Assembly (NCBI RefSeq): GCF_001577835.2
Contig: NC_029521.1
Location: 5,752,213 to 5,816,212 of the forward strand
Length of the DNA stretch: 64,000 nucleotides
Origin: Coturnix japonica
Lineage: Eukaryota > Chordata > Aves > Galliformes > Phasianidae
Direction of reading: 5' to 3'
The position numbers were made by a program, and so were the translations under genes. Below the pieces are notes generated by a model. It saw only the letters and a program-made list of their open reading frames with translations. It made no database searches and was not told the DNA's origin. Each line of letters begins with the position of its first letter. Within the stretch, counting starts at the first letter, position 1. Shown piece by piece: positions 40,871 through 53,700 of this stretch.

Positions 40871-40928
40871 TCCTCATCCGCCCCCCGCGGGGAAGGAGCC
40901 CCGCTCTGAGCGCTGCTTTTCCTTTCAG

Positions 40929-41117
40929 AGACGGAGATCGAAGTGAACGACGCCCTGATGAGGTTCTTTGATCACTGCGACAAGTTCGTGGCCTTCGTGG
41001 AGGACAACGACACAGCCATGTATCAAGTGAACGCCTTCAAGGAGGGCCCGGAGATGAGGAAGGTGTTGGAGAAGGTGGCGAATACCCTGTGTCTGCCGGC
41101 CAGCGAGCTGAATGCAG
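40929..41117 (+). CDS. MINPP1: MINPP1 exon 2
   Basis: Acceptor CCTTTCAG ends at 40928. The exon reads [20 protein letters not shown] and continues to [16 protein letters not shown] and LPASELNA, parallel to human [14 protein letters not shown] and [20 protein letters not shown] holds a possible N-glycosylation site (NDT). It ends one base into an Asp codon before GTATGG. Length is 189 nt. Confidence 0.96.
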
Positions 41118-41404
41118 GTATGGAGCCTACTGGGGCTGCAGTAGTGAGCTCTTGTTGGCCAACAGAAAGAAAACATCTTTAGAAATATCTTTCTTAGAGA
41201 CCAGTGCTGTGCTGTGAGCAGGCACACCCCCACTTGCCTCTCTAATGCCTGTTGTGGTAGTAAGGATATCCCACAAGCTGGCATCTGTCACTTGTGCATC
41301 AGCATTCAGTGTTCAACGCGTTGTTTTGTTTCCCCGTCATCCCGACTGTAAAGTGAAGAGCTGAAATATGCATTTCTTGCATTTCTTTCTTGGATTTCTT
41401 GCAG

Positions 41405-41502
41405 ATCTTGTTCAAGTGGCTTTCCTCACTTGCTCCTATGAGTTGGCTATAAAAAACGTGACCTCCCCGTGGTGTTCGCTCTTCAGCGAAGAGGATGCTA
41501 AG
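41405..41502 (+). CDS. MINPP1: MINPP1 exon 3
   Basis: Acceptor TTTCTTGCAG ends at 41404. The exon encodes [19 protein letters not shown] and then [14 protein letters not shown], matching human DLIQVAFFTCSFDLAIKGV. NVT is a possible glycosylation site that the human sequence lacks at this spot (GVK). It ends on a full codon at AAG before donor GTAGGT. Length is 98 nt. Confidence 0.96.
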
Positions 41503-41827
41503 GTAGGTGCTAAATGCAGAGGGCAGAGAGATCTGAGAAGCCTTCAAAAGATGCCTCAGTGTTCAGATGTTGTTCTGTGGGCAGTCAGAAGTTCTGTGCC
41601 CCTTGTTTTACAACCTTCAGTAGGTTCAGTGCTTCATTAGTGCTGCATTGGTCTCCAAAGAGCTGTGAGTTAATCAAACAGTAGGACTGAAATACCTTCT
41701 GCATTCCAACTGAAGTACTGGCAGAGCCTTTATTTGTCCTGATTATCTTTTCCTGTTGCATGTTTAATTCTTGTAATGCTTTTTACTTCTCTCATATCTG
41801 AAAAACTTGTCAACTGTTTAACTTTAG

Positions 41828-41961
41828 GTACTGGAGTACCTGAATGACCTGAAGCAATACTGGAAGAGAGGATATGGCTACGACATCAATAGTCGCTCCA
41901 GCTGCATTTTGTTCCAGGATATCTTCCATCAGTTGGACAAAGCGGTGGATGAGAGCAGAAG
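41828..41961 (+). CDS. MINPP1: MINPP1 exon 4
   Basis: Acceptor AACTTTAG ends at 41827. The exon encodes [40 protein letters not shown] and DESR, nearly identical to the human protein in the first part. It ends with AG of a split Ser codon before a consensus GTAAGT donor. Length is 134 nt. Confidence 0.96.
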
Positions 41962-44900
41962 GTAAGTTTGCAGAGAAGAAAAGCTTTTGTGTTGACTGCA
42001 AGCTGTCTGTGGTTAATCCTGAGTTGGATTTGAATAGGAATTAAACACTTCAGACTAGGGAAGTTTGGTTAGGAGAATTTGTAATAGGGAGAATAAAACC
42101 CTAAATAGAGCCTTGTTACTGTAGAGTGTAAATAGGTTTGTGTTCTTTGTTTTTATTTCCCATTGATGCTTTTGTGCCCAGCGGATTTATTTCCATCTTT
42201 TAATGTATTGATCTGCCCAGGCCTTCAAGGGACAAACCAGTTACTGTGTTGTTACTGACAGCGGTGGGTTTTTTTCCTGCTGAACAATGAACTTTTTGTT
42301 TCAAATGCCTTTGTTAAAAGGCATTTGTGATGAAAGTGGGAAGGCTGTGGGTTAAAGAAAGCAATGTGATGCATTCTGCTTTCTGGTTACTTCAACACTT
42401 CAGCATGAAAGTCTTGTTTTCCTTCCACATGCGTTTGATATCTCTTGTGCTATTAAACTTCCTGTTCAGGCTGAAGGTTTGTTGTACAAACATGAGGCCA
42501 GTAATTTAGCCAATCAGCTCAAGAACTCTCTCTTGGATGTTCAGTTTCACATCCTTACTCATCCACAGCAAAGCTGCCCATTGGGAGCAATGCTGTAGGT
42601 GCTGGAAGTTGTTGGACCTCACAAGTATCTGTTGACAGACTCAAAGATGGCACGAGCAAGAGTCTTCAGAGAAGGGTGGGCTGATGAATTCAGCTTTGAT
42701 ATTGATGTTGAAACAGTAGTTGTATATGGTGGATGTACTTACATTCCTAGCATCCTTGGGGCTTTAATCCTAAATTTAGGGTACTAAAGTAGATCAAAAA
42801 TATGTAAATAATTTTGTATTTCTAAGGCTGTCAGTGCTGTTGATCCCTCTCATTTTGAGAGTGGAGGAGTCAAAGCTGTGGTTACACTAGATTGCCCTTT
42901 TAAACAAGTATCTCCTGTATGCTTTCTTCAGCCTACTGGGAAGCTAAATAAAAAATGCATGAGGCAGCAGGTCATTAACATCCAACTGAACAGATTGATG
43001 AGCACACTGCTGTGATTGCTTCCATATATGCTGTGTCTGCCTCTGAAGACAGAAAATACAACCAGAACGAGGAGATGAAGAGCAGGTTAAAAGAGAGCAG
43101 ACAAGCAGAGCAAAACCCCTCTGCCCTTCTGAAACATAAAAAAACAACTCCTGGGGTTTTCTACCTAAACTGAAGTGCTGAAAGTTCAGACAGGCACCCC
43201 ATCCTGTGTCACCCTGTTGTTCATTGTTGGTGATGTTGCAATCCCTTGTGAATTAAGCATGTGTCTCCATGAGGCTGGCACCAATAAACCTGGACCTCCA
43301 AATGACAGAGTACAACTGATGTAATCACTGGGGTTGGAAGACACCTTCAAAGACCATTGAGCCCAACCAGCTCATCCTTGAGCTCCCATGGCTGCCTTTG
43401 GAGCCGCCACACCCTCATCTCTGTTCATTATCAGGTCATGGAATCGCTGTTCATTTGCATTGTGTTGTTATTAACCTAGACTGAAGCAGGTAGTGAGTTT
43501 GTGTGCATGTGTGAAGAATGGAGATCTGGCAGGATTCAAAGCTGGGTGAGCAGCCTGCTTACACTGTGTCTTCAGAGGTGCCTTATGCATAGGGAGCATG
43601 TAACCCCATCCCACGACGTCAGGTGGCAGTATTAAAGCACTGAAGGCTTGAGTACACTAACGGCAACCTGGTTCCTTTAAAAATAGCTGGATATCTTGCC
43701 ACCACCAACACAGGAGGGCACCTTGTGTCTCTTGATCTTTAGCCATAGAAAATATTTGGTTGTGTATGTGTGTTATTATTCCTATATAGTGTTATCGCTG
43801 TATCTTTAATGATATAGTACAACTTTGGGGCAACAGATGAAATAATCTGCAGCTGTATGTGCAGTGATGACATGTCTAGAGAGACTCTCCCATAAAAAGT
43901 TTCTTATTTAGAAGAAAAAAAGAAAGAATATTATGGGAGTGAAGTTAAACCAGGTGAGTTGTGCTACAAAGGCATACTTGGGAAGTTGTCCAAGTCCATA
44001 AAGAGCTCTATTTTTGTGCAAAGAAAAGGATTAAGTTCTTCTGTCTGTCTGTCATGGATAGCAAGCAATCAGACCATGCAACTGTATGGCAAAGAAGCCA
44101 ATGGGGTAATGCTCTTCCCTGAGCTGTTGGTTTTTTTCCATAGTGGAACCTTACAGAAAATTATTATTAATTATAAAAAAATAAAATAGACTGATCTGAA
44201 CTTTGTTCAAGATTGAGGTTGATCTTTGTAATTGTATGAGGCTGAGCCATCATGTAAACAGATTAGTTTGCCAATATATTGATAGCTTTTATTATTCCCT
44301 GTAAATTCCTTCCCTCTCTGCAGATCCATTCCCGACACAATCGATAAGACTTATGGAATCATTTAGTAGGAAACCCTGTTGCTTCTTATGAGACTGCTTT
44401 GGGGGTGTCCTCTTCATATGGGTCTGCCTTTTGGGGTACTAGGAGAGCTTGTGACTAAGGTGGCTGTTACCTTGTCTGCTAATTACATGGTGAATACATA
44501 AGGTACCAAAGAGCTGCTTGATCTGCTCAGAGGGAATAGTGCTGGGTGAAATTTCTTCAACAGGGGATCTTCTCTGGGAAGCTGTGGCTTTTCCTAGACC
44601 TGGGTATTGCTTGTGACTTTGAAACTTCCCAGAATGTACTTAAGTTCAGATTAATTACCTAACACTTCCTTTCTCAGAATCCCTCTGAAAAGAAATCTCA
44701 GCATTTTTATAGGGTCAGAGTCTTTTATCGAAGGAATTCAAAAACAACAGGAAAAAAACCAACCAGCTCTTGGCAGCTAACATACAAATATTTAGCATCA
44801 GAGTGCTGCCGCTGCCATGGTGCAATTGGTCTCAGAGTGCATGAGGAATGTGGGAGGTGGGTTCATTAGGAAGGGAGCATTTGAAACTGTAGTATCTCTG

Positions 44901-47156
44901 AAGTTAAGTGTATTGAAGCCTAGCTAGCTTTGGGTCATTAGCTTCTATGGGACTAGATAAAAGGCACTGCTGTTTAATCGGAACTTTAGATGAGCTTTCA
45001 GTGCTCTTTCTCAGCTTTTCAAGCTTGCTTTTTCTATAAAGGAGCTCATGGACATCCTTGTTGGACCAGAAGGAAATGTTCATCTCACCAGTGTTTGTGG
45101 TGGCCATTGTGTCGGTGCTGCTTCTGACCATGAGCCAGCACAGCAGTCTGTTCTGCTATTACGAGTGAAACTTTCATGCACAAGGACTGAAAACTGTTTC
45201 AAAGGTTTTTCTTTCCCTACCTGTTAACAGCACTCAGAACACCCCTAAGATTTCTGTTACCCACTACCCCTGCATTCCCTGCTCTCTGCTGTTCTTTACG
45301 GTTCTTCTGGTTAGTTTTACTTCCTTCTTCTTTTCCTTCCAGAAATAAATCACTGAGGGTATGGGATTGATGGAGAACTCATTCTATAGCTGAAAATAGA
45401 GGGGTTTGAGTCCGTTGTCCTGCTTGTTATGTCAGTCTGGGATAAGATGTGGTCTCAGCTTACTTGGGAGCTTGGATTATCACTAGCATTAGTATGATAT
45501 TGAGAACTTTGTCTGCTACTGATAGCCAATGCTGCGTCATTCTTTGATCCCAGAGAAGATCGAGGTTGAGAAGATATCTCGACCCTTCAGAATTTGATTA
45601 GCTTGTGCTACTGTTTACCACTCCACTGATTGCACTGTATGCTTCTGTTTTGACTTTATCAGAAACATCTGGACAGTAATAACCTTTGCACATGCTGCAA
45701 ATAGGCAATGCTTATTGATTCCACTGTAATTAAAAGTATTACATTACCGTTGTTCTTTTAACCTTACTGGTGATTTTTTTATTGTCCTTAGATAATAAGA
45801 AACCTGAGTCTGAACTCTAGTCATGACCATGGGGATTAAACAGGGAGTGCTTGAGGAGGCCTAGACAAGAAATCAAACATCCGGTGCTGGTGAGAGTCCA
45901 GGGAGATTTTCAATTATACAGTGGCAAGGAGGCTGTTGAAAAGATGGGGTTGTATCATACAATGAAAGAGTTTTAATCCTTATTAAAATAATACGCTGGC
46001 ACTGCTGTGAATGGCAGAGGTTTGTTTTGTCTCCCAAGTGGTTTGACCTGTCAGCGTGAGGATTTCAGGAGACAAAATAGAAACTGGAGTTAGAATAAGA
46101 ACGATCTCGTTTGTTTCGTGTTTGTCTTCATGAGGGAGTGAAGAGTGGAGCAGGAAGGAAAAAGGCTGAAGGATCCACAAGCATTACAAGTTTAAATGAG
46201 GTAGGCAGGGAGGAAGGCCTTGAATAACATGGGGAGAAATGCAGGCAGAACCTCAGGTTTTGGAGGGCAGTGAGTGGACACCTCTTGATGCAGAAAAGGT
46301 GCTTATGGGCTGGAGGAAACACACAGAGCCTTTCTGTGGCTGTAATGTTTCATTGGAGCAGGAAACAGGCAGGTTTCTGGTTCTTCTTTTTTGTATGATG
46401 TTGTCTGAGGGATGAGTGTGAGTGTCTGTATGTACGTGTACCGGGAGGGTAGGCAGAAGGCTGAGCAGCCATGTTTTACACTGCACAAAGACTGGTTGTA
46501 GCAGGTGGGCAATTACAGAGCCTGTCCTGCCAAGCTGGTCAGAGTTTGTGTTTGCAGGTAAGTCCCCGAATTCCTCGATTGCTTCAGAGCAGAGGAAACA
46601 CCTCCTTTCCAGGCCAATCCAGACGTGCCCTGACTGTGGGTGGACTTCAGTGGTGACCTGTGAGCAGGAGCACGGCCAAATGTTACCCTTTGTCTGACAA
46701 TGTGTGACCCGGGCTTCCAAGCACCCCTTGGAGGTGGATCCAATAAGCATGGGGCAGCTGCTCCCTGGGCTCCTTCCAAACTGCTGCGAGCCACTGGAAA
46801 AAGTGTAATGCCCCATCTGACAGGCTGGGTTGGGCTGTTGGGGTTTGATCCCTGACTGCTTCTGCTGTTGTATACACCTCAAGTCCAGGTTTTGCTAGTG
46901 TTTTACTGGTTTATATTAAGAGCCAATAGCTTCAGGTGGCACAAGGTCAGAAAGCTCAGGTGCTGGTCAATTTTCTGTCTATTAAATGAAAGCCTGTAAC
47001 GTACTGAAATCCCGAAACAGGCTCTTATCGCAAATTGAAGTACAACGGGTTCAAAGTCTACTTCTTTAAGCCTCTGCTGCTGACAGCTGTGGTGCTGGTA
47101 TGTTTGCTTTGAAGCACAGGCTCTTGCTGATCCTTTCCTCTTTTTCTTTTCTTTAG
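41962..47156 (+). other. MINPP1 intron 4
   Basis: About 5.2 kb between a consensus donor and acceptor. It contains one CR1 tail at 43329-43425 and short open frames without recognisable domains. No nested gene is supported. Confidence 0.85.
43329..43425 (-). mobile_element. CR1 LINE 3' end, degenerate
   Basis: Plus-strand GGGGTTGGAAGACACCTTCA, AAGACCATTGAGCCCAACCA and GCTCATCCTTGAGCTCCC are the reverse complement of a CR1 3'-end block. The terminal octamers are lost. The copy is antisense to MINPP1. Confidence 0.75.
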
Positions 47157-47556
47157 TTCCAAACCCATTTCTTCTCCTTTAATTGTACAAGTTGGACATG
47201 CAGAAACACTTCAGCCGCTTCTTGCTCTTATGGGCTTCTTCAAAGATGCTGAGCCTCTCCGGGCAAACAATTATGTCCGCCAGGCACATCGGAAGTTCCG
47301 CAGTGGCCGGATAGTGCCTTATGCAGCCAACCTGGTCTTTGTGCTCTACCACTGTGACCAAGCGAAGACCTCTAAGGAGGAGTACCAAGTGCAGCTGTTG
47401 CTGAATGAAAAGCTAATGCTCTTTCATCACTCAAATGAAACCATCTCTACATACGCAGACCTCAAGAGCTATTACAAGGACATCCTTCAAAACTGTCACT
47501 TTGAAGAAGAGTGTGAATTGCCCAAATTCAATGGAACTGTTACTGATGAACTCTGA
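47157..47556 (+). CDS. MINPP1: MINPP1 exon 5 with C-terminus and stop
   Basis: Acceptor TTTCTTTAG ends at 47156. The exon starts [23 protein letters not shown] (residues 332-334) is the histidine-phosphatase proton-donor motif. It continues through [40 protein letters not shown] and [16 protein letters not shown]. Asn sites NET and NGT are present. The protein ends VTDEL, a KDEL-like ER retention signal (human SDEL), then TGA at 47554-47556. The reading frame is intact across all junctions. Confidence 0.97.
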
Positions 47557-48825
47557 GGGAATGAAATGGAGGGGCTGGTTTGGAAACTGAGCTCAGTTTT
47601 CTTCGACAGACGTTGTGAACAAGCACTTTGGATGAAACATTGCTGCTGTGTCGGCTCTCTAAGCTCCCAGATTTGACGGCCGTTATTCACCTGGGCTGTC
47701 TCGGTCAGCTCAATGCACTGTTTATTTATTACATAAGATGAATGACAAAACCAAAGTCTGTAACAGGGATGTCCCTGAGCATTTGTAACAAATGTGGTGA
47801 ATGACAATGTGTGCCTGTATATTTCTGTGTACTGACAAGTAATTTCCTAGGTCATTCCTCTTATGAATGTGCTGTAGATAGAATTTAGAGAGAGAACTGT
47901 TTATTTTATCAGAGCTGAAGGTGCTTGAACTGATTCAGTATTGCTTTGTGCTGCCTTTTTGCTAGCTCTTGCTTTCCTATGGCAGGCATGGAATAATGTA
48001 AACCCATGAGCTTTTTAAACTCCTTACCTGAGCCCCTAGGAGGGAGAGAGTATGTGTTACTTCTCTATAGCTGCCTGGACAGCACCACATGAGCGTCTCA
48101 CTCTGGCACTGACAGCAGGAGGAGTTGCTGTGTGGACTGTCTACCTGTAAAGGGACAAGGATTTATGTTTAAATTCCCATCGACTCAACCAGCACTGCAA
48201 GTTAGCCATCATGGTAAGTAAATTCTCCTGGAAGACAAGGGAGGAAGAATGAGGGAGTGGGAGATACCACAGCTATTGAAAGGAAAAATGGCCATGCAGC
48301 AGTTGATCTTTGAGCAGTCTGGTGTTTCCTTTCACTTGACACCATCAATTTCTCCTGTTAGTGGTTGGGCTGGGGCATTCAGGTGAGGCTGTGCAAGTAA
48401 TTTGAATGTCTTTGTCTTCCTCAAATGCTGAAAGTTTCCTTAGAACTTCTGGAGGACTCCAGCACCTCCTGCTGCTTGGAACAGTTGCTAACCCTAAATC
48501 TGGGCAGGCTTCAAACTGAGAATTATCTGGCTGGGATTTGACTTCTGCAAACTTAAAGGCGCAGAACCTGGTATTACTTAGATAGGCCTTATCCACTTGA
48601 TAAACCAGCTTGTTCTTGAAATTGAGCTGGTTTTAAAGAAATTAACTGCACAAAGGTACTGGTTATCTTTCAGTGTATCTGCACTTCACATAAATTTACT
48701 TGCTGCTGAGAAAGTATTTTAGAGTACACAACAGAAGAGCAGAAAAAGGAGAAATCAAGATCATTGTCCAGAAATGTCCAGAATGCAGCAAGTCAAATAA
48801 AATTCCCTTCGTTGCCCAGAAGGGA
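47557..48825 (+). other. MINPP1: MINPP1 3' UTR (approximate)
   Basis: AT-rich sequence follows the stop. The first AATAAA is at 48796-48801, so a transcript end near 48.82 kb is one option. GT-rich sequence close behind it is weak. A further AATAAA at 50666-50671 could give a longer 3' UTR of about 3.1 kb. Confidence 0.4.
48796..48801 (+). other. Candidate poly(A) signal AATAAA
   Basis: This is the first canonical hexamer downstream of the MINPP1 stop codon. The alternative is at 50666-50671. Which is used cannot be decided from sequence. Confidence 0.35.
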
Positions 48826-51402
48826 ATGGCTGGTTAAACAGGCTGTCCCAAAGCAAACGCAGGTGTGGCTTTATGGTGCTGGTAGCTCCTGACATGTGTG
48901 CCCTGTAAATAACAAGTGCTCCAGAGCTTAGCCCATAAAGTGAGGGGTATTTTGCAGTGTTGACTGGGGAGAGGGTGAAAGGGTGGTGTAAACTGTTACC
49001 ACAGGAGTGCCATAGGCACTATAAACGTTTATACCCTAATTTACTTAGGTAGCCTCATCAGCAAAACCTAAAACTTAACTGATGGAGGGAAAGGGAAGAA
49101 AAAGGGAGAGAAACCTGAACTAGTTTAAAGTTTAGAAGTTAAAGGAATTGCAGACTTAGTTCATTATTTTTTTTCTAGAGGACTTGGACTTCTGTCACTT
49201 TTTCTTTTAATACAGCTTATATAGAAACACTTTTACATATGTCTAAGTTAAAGAGCAACTGAAAAGCTGTTTTTTAGGGTCTCATTTTATGAATGAAATC
49301 CCTGTGAGGATATTTTCTGTCTGTTTTTGCTGTTGTAGCTTATGTGCTCTTCATAGAGTAGGACATCCGTCCTGTTTCCTTAGTGCACTGACTTCTATGG
49401 AGGCTGCTGTTCTGCTTAGCAGAGGCACTGATTAAAGCTGGTGGGTACTTTAGCGTTGATGTCTTGGTAGAACTCATGCATGTTTTAGGTCTGTGGGTCT
49501 TTTTCTTACACAGAGGAGGTGGCTGGGGAGGACAGCTGTACTGAAACACCTATAGGAATATAGGTCGGGATGACTGCCAGCTCCAGCATATGACTTTTAC
49601 TGCCATTTTATATCAGCTTTGTCTCCTTTTTAGCGTGATCCTGCTCTGAGACCGAGTCAATTGAACGTAATTACTCTGTGACAGGTGCCTGTTACAGACT
49701 TTATTGCAAGGTGGTGTTTGAGGCAAGCTATGAAGACAGAAACTTCTGTGTAAAGGTGGTGAGATTTGGTAAATAGCAGACGTGAGGTTGAGAAAATTCA
49801 CCTTTGAACATTCCTTTTTTTCCTGGTTGAGTCATCCTGTGACCATTCATGATATGAACAGAAGAAATGCGAGCTTTGCTGCTGGAGATAAGTGGAAGGT
49901 GTTTGTCTGCTCTGTTACCCACTGTGTTTGTTAAAGATATAGTGTTCTTTGCAGAGGAAGAGTATGCTGCCCTAACTGATTTTTATTTAATCCTGAACCC
50001 CAGATAAGGTGGAAGAACCAAACAATTATTTCTATGGTGAAGTATCATTTGTTTCTGCATTAAAGGTGATAGCTTGGTAGAAGAATTCTGTGCAAGGGAA
50101 CAGACTTTTCAGAGCCTGTTTCCTATTTGGCTTAGGGGCCCATTGTATCTCCATCATAACAGATGTATCTGCAGTAACCACGAATAAATTTGTACATGGG
50201 CTCAAAAGGAAAACCAAACAGGATCAAAGTATTCCTATAAAGTTGGGCACTGGCTCAGTGAGCAGGATGCAAACAGGCTGCCACCTCATCGCACTGCAAG
50301 TTGGCCCATCCTGGAATAGCCCTCCCAGGTCAAAGGATGCCTTTGCCTCCTGCATGCAGCTCCAGACAGAACCCCTCACCTCAGGCCTCCAGTGACAGCC
50401 CCGTTCACCTATACTGGAACCTTCCATTGATGGAAGACTTAGACTGTGTTCTTGGATGCTGGCATTAAACACACTTGAAACGTATTTAATTTTGGATGTC
50501 TAAAGCTTTACTAATGTTTCTGGAAAACTCATTTTTTTTCCTCATTTTGCTGTAGTTTTGGCTGGCATGGAGCTCTCTGATTGCTGCATGCAACATGACT
50601 TTTGTGATCTTATGGGACTAACTGGGTGAATTTGGATAACTGCTTTTGGATTGTTAGTGCTGTGAAATAAAATGGCACACTTTCTTCACCTGTTCTATGA
50701 GCAACAAAAATGAACCATAATGTACCACCATGCCTGTGTTCTGCTTCAAATACATTTGGCAGACTGCTGTTCCTTGCAGTGCATCTCTGGTTGTTTCGAG
50801 TCTTTTTGTGTAGCTCTTAGTGACTTTCTCTTCTACAAGGTTCTTCCATTGCCTTCCAAACCCAAATCTTCAGGTTGCCTTGCAATGGGACGTGGTGGAT
50901 GCAGTGGCTTTGTGCGTCTCCTATCTTTCCATTTGAACCTGCCACCCACTAGACTGGAAAATCACCTGTGTGATCATCTGTTGTATTCCCCCTGGCACCT
51001 GGCTGATACCCCCGGCTTCTTCTGGGAAGACTGAATCCCCTGATGGCCATTCATTAGCAACTGAATCCAAATGGCAAACAGCGCAGGGCTCCATGAGTTT
51101 AATGACAGCCTGAGGGGACGGCTGCCCTTGGCTTTAACCAACAGGAAAAGCAGAGCTGAAGTGATTTTATTTTCCTGCCTTCCAAAGTGTCAGAAGTATT
51201 TCCTTTTGAGTTAGTCTTAACAGCATTAGAAAATATTAACAACCAATGTTCAATGGTTGGTTTTCAAGGAAACAATATCCTCTGTATAATATATTTCTTC
51301 CTCTTGTTAGAGGCTTTTTAATGTTACCTCTTTGGTTACATATGTTTATATGTGTAAAAGTAGGAAAAGTTTTGTATTCTAACATTGGCGGAGTTACGTT
51401 AT

Positions 51403-51478
51403 CACAGAATCATAGAATAGCACGGGTTGGAAGGAACCCTAAAGATCATCCAGCCCCACATTGTCTCTATCCTTGGTG
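51403..51478 (-). mobile_element. CR1 LINE 3' end
   Basis: Plus-strand ATCACAGAATCATAGAATAG, CACGGGTTGGAAGGAACCCT and AAAGATCATCCAGCCCC are the reverse complement of a standard CR1 terminus with its octamer tail. It is a short, 5'-truncated copy. Confidence 0.92.
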
Positions 51479-53629
51479 CTGGTTGTGCACCCACAGGTTT
51501 CGTTCCCTCTGTAGAACAGACCTGGCTGGTTTGCACTGCAGTTTGCACTGGGCAGTCCTTGCAAGCTGTTACCCATCTGAGTGTTGGCTCCTCCATGCCT
51601 ACAAAGAGTTTAATCATTTGTTCAGCTATTTTTTCCTGGCAATTTAAATTCAAGCAGCCGTATCTGTAATCCCTGTCTCCTCTAGTGCTAGAAGTCTTTG
51701 GCCAACACACAGGTAACTGACTGGCTCTCAGCCCTCTCCAAACAATCAGCTGTGGTTTGTTATTTTCCTGCTTTTAACTAGGTGTGTTTCATTTCATGCA
51801 TGTGAAGTTTAGCTTATGGAAACACGTAGCGGCTCTTTGTCAGGTGAACAGTGTTCTGTTCTCAGCACATGGACACCGTGGTCCTTCTGACACTGCAGAG
51901 GAGAAAATAGCGTGGGCTGAGATGGATCTTCCACAGCCCCTGCTTTCCTGAATGTCTTTCACAACTTTGTCCACCTCTTGATTTTCAGAACATTCCCTAG
52001 TTGCTGCTTCCTGGTATATCTGCCAAAAGGTTTGTTAACCTTTGTCTCCTGATTTCCAGCCTATGCACATCTTCCAACATTGCCACCTACCTGCCCGGTG
52101 TCTTTGCAGGCAGCACTTGCATCGCATTTCAGCCCTTGTTTTGCCAGATCTGATGGGCTGATCTCTCTTAATCCCTCCCGTTGCCTTTCTTCCTCACCTG
52201 AACCATTTCCTCCATGTTTCATTTCATGGCTCTTGTTTCACTTCAGTTCTTTTGAACATAAATGATCACGGCTGTGCTCTGTTTTCCAGACAAGGTCCAG
52301 CTCCATGTGATTTCCCTTTGTTTCCCTCCTGGAGAGGTTAATCATTATGCAGGTTTGGTTTTTATATTTACTGGTGTGGCTGAGGGCTGTTTGCTGTGGC
52401 ATGGCAGAGGTCTTGTGCTTCACTCCCATCTGCCATGGGGAATGCTCACCAGGTGTCGTAGACCACTTTTTGTGTGGGAGTTTGTGCATAACAGATGTGT
52501 GTATAATATTTAGAGTGTTGTCAGTTACACACACACTCCCTGCTTTGATGATCCAGCGCTGCTGCATAAACTAGTGCCTGGGGCCACGTGCCTCCAGCCT
52601 TCTCAAACACGAAGCATATGCAGAGTCCTGCCAAGGCTTGGCTTTGTGGTAATGTCTTTAGGGTTCAGATTTCTCTTACATAAACCAGAATTATGGGTCT
52701 CTTCTCCATTCCTTGGAGGCCTTGCTGTGGTGCAGAGCAGCAAGTCTTTCCTCTGCAGCCAGTGGAAATCTATCAGCCTTAAAGATCTCCAGGGATTTTT
52801 CAGCGCTTGAAGAATTAATACCAGAAGCTGCTCCCTTTTGTTCTTCACAGTTCTTATGGAGCTGAGGTAGGTGAGATGCTCACGTGTCACCTTGCAGTAG
52901 ATCTCTGCTTCTCCCCTTCTTTGTCTCCAGGTAATCTTTGTGCTTTCTGCTTGTGAAACATGTCCATACCAAAGCAGCGATGAACATCCCTTCCAGTGTG
53001 CCCTGTGTCCTTGGTCAGTCAAGGAAGAGGGAATCAAATGAATTCTTCAAAAGTTCAAGTCCTCTTTCCCTGTGTTAGGTTGTTAATTTTTCCCTGTGTT
53101 GCATCTGCTGATTTCAAACCAGCTTTTGGCGTGGGGCTTGAGAAAGAAGCTCTCCTGAGTAGCCTTCAGATCAGGAAGCTAAACAGGAGACAGCTTTCAT
53201 GGTAAATGAGAAACTGCTTCCGTCCTGCATGACAATAGGTTCTTTTTAACTACATCACTTTGTTTGCTGTAGCATGAATATCACTGCAGTCTGATCCTGC
53301 TGAAAGTTAAAGGGCTGTTAACCCATCTGGAGAAACCCAACTCCTTTCCCTGACAGTGATGTCAGACCCCAGCTAACTCACCATGGCAGTCCAGCAGCTG
53401 TGCTTGATATTGGACCTGGCCACGGAGAGAAAAAGAAGATTCTCCTTCTAGGCTGGAAAATGTATGGGTAGGTACCTACTCGCACAGAACTGCTTCAGAA
53501 AGACTGAGCAGAAGGTAACCTTTGTGTAGGAGAACAAATGTCTGCCCACTGCAGTCTGAATTGTTTCCTCTTGCCTTGTATGTCTACTTTAGGGATATGA
53601 TTTAGTGTAGGGTTTTTAGAGTTAGGGTT

Positions 53630-53700
53630 CTGGTTAGGCTGTGGTTGGACTTGATGATCTTCAAGGTCTTTTCCAACCTGAGTAATTCTATGATTCTATG
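53630..53700 (+). mobile_element. CR1 LINE 3' end with octamer tail
   Basis: GTGGTTGGACTTGATGATCT, TCAAGGTCTTTTCCAACCTG and a tail of ATTCTATG ATTCTATG are diagnostic. Only the last 70 bases or so of the element are present. Confidence 0.93.

Noticed and set aside
42599-42787. Short ORF in MINPP1 intron 4 considered as a cryptic exon
   Set aside because: Exons 4 and 5 join in phase without it, and it has no counterpart in the known protein.
51480-51710. Extension of the CR1 copy beyond 51478
   Set aside because: The sequence no longer matches CR1 blocks that I recognise, so the element was ended at the last clear block.
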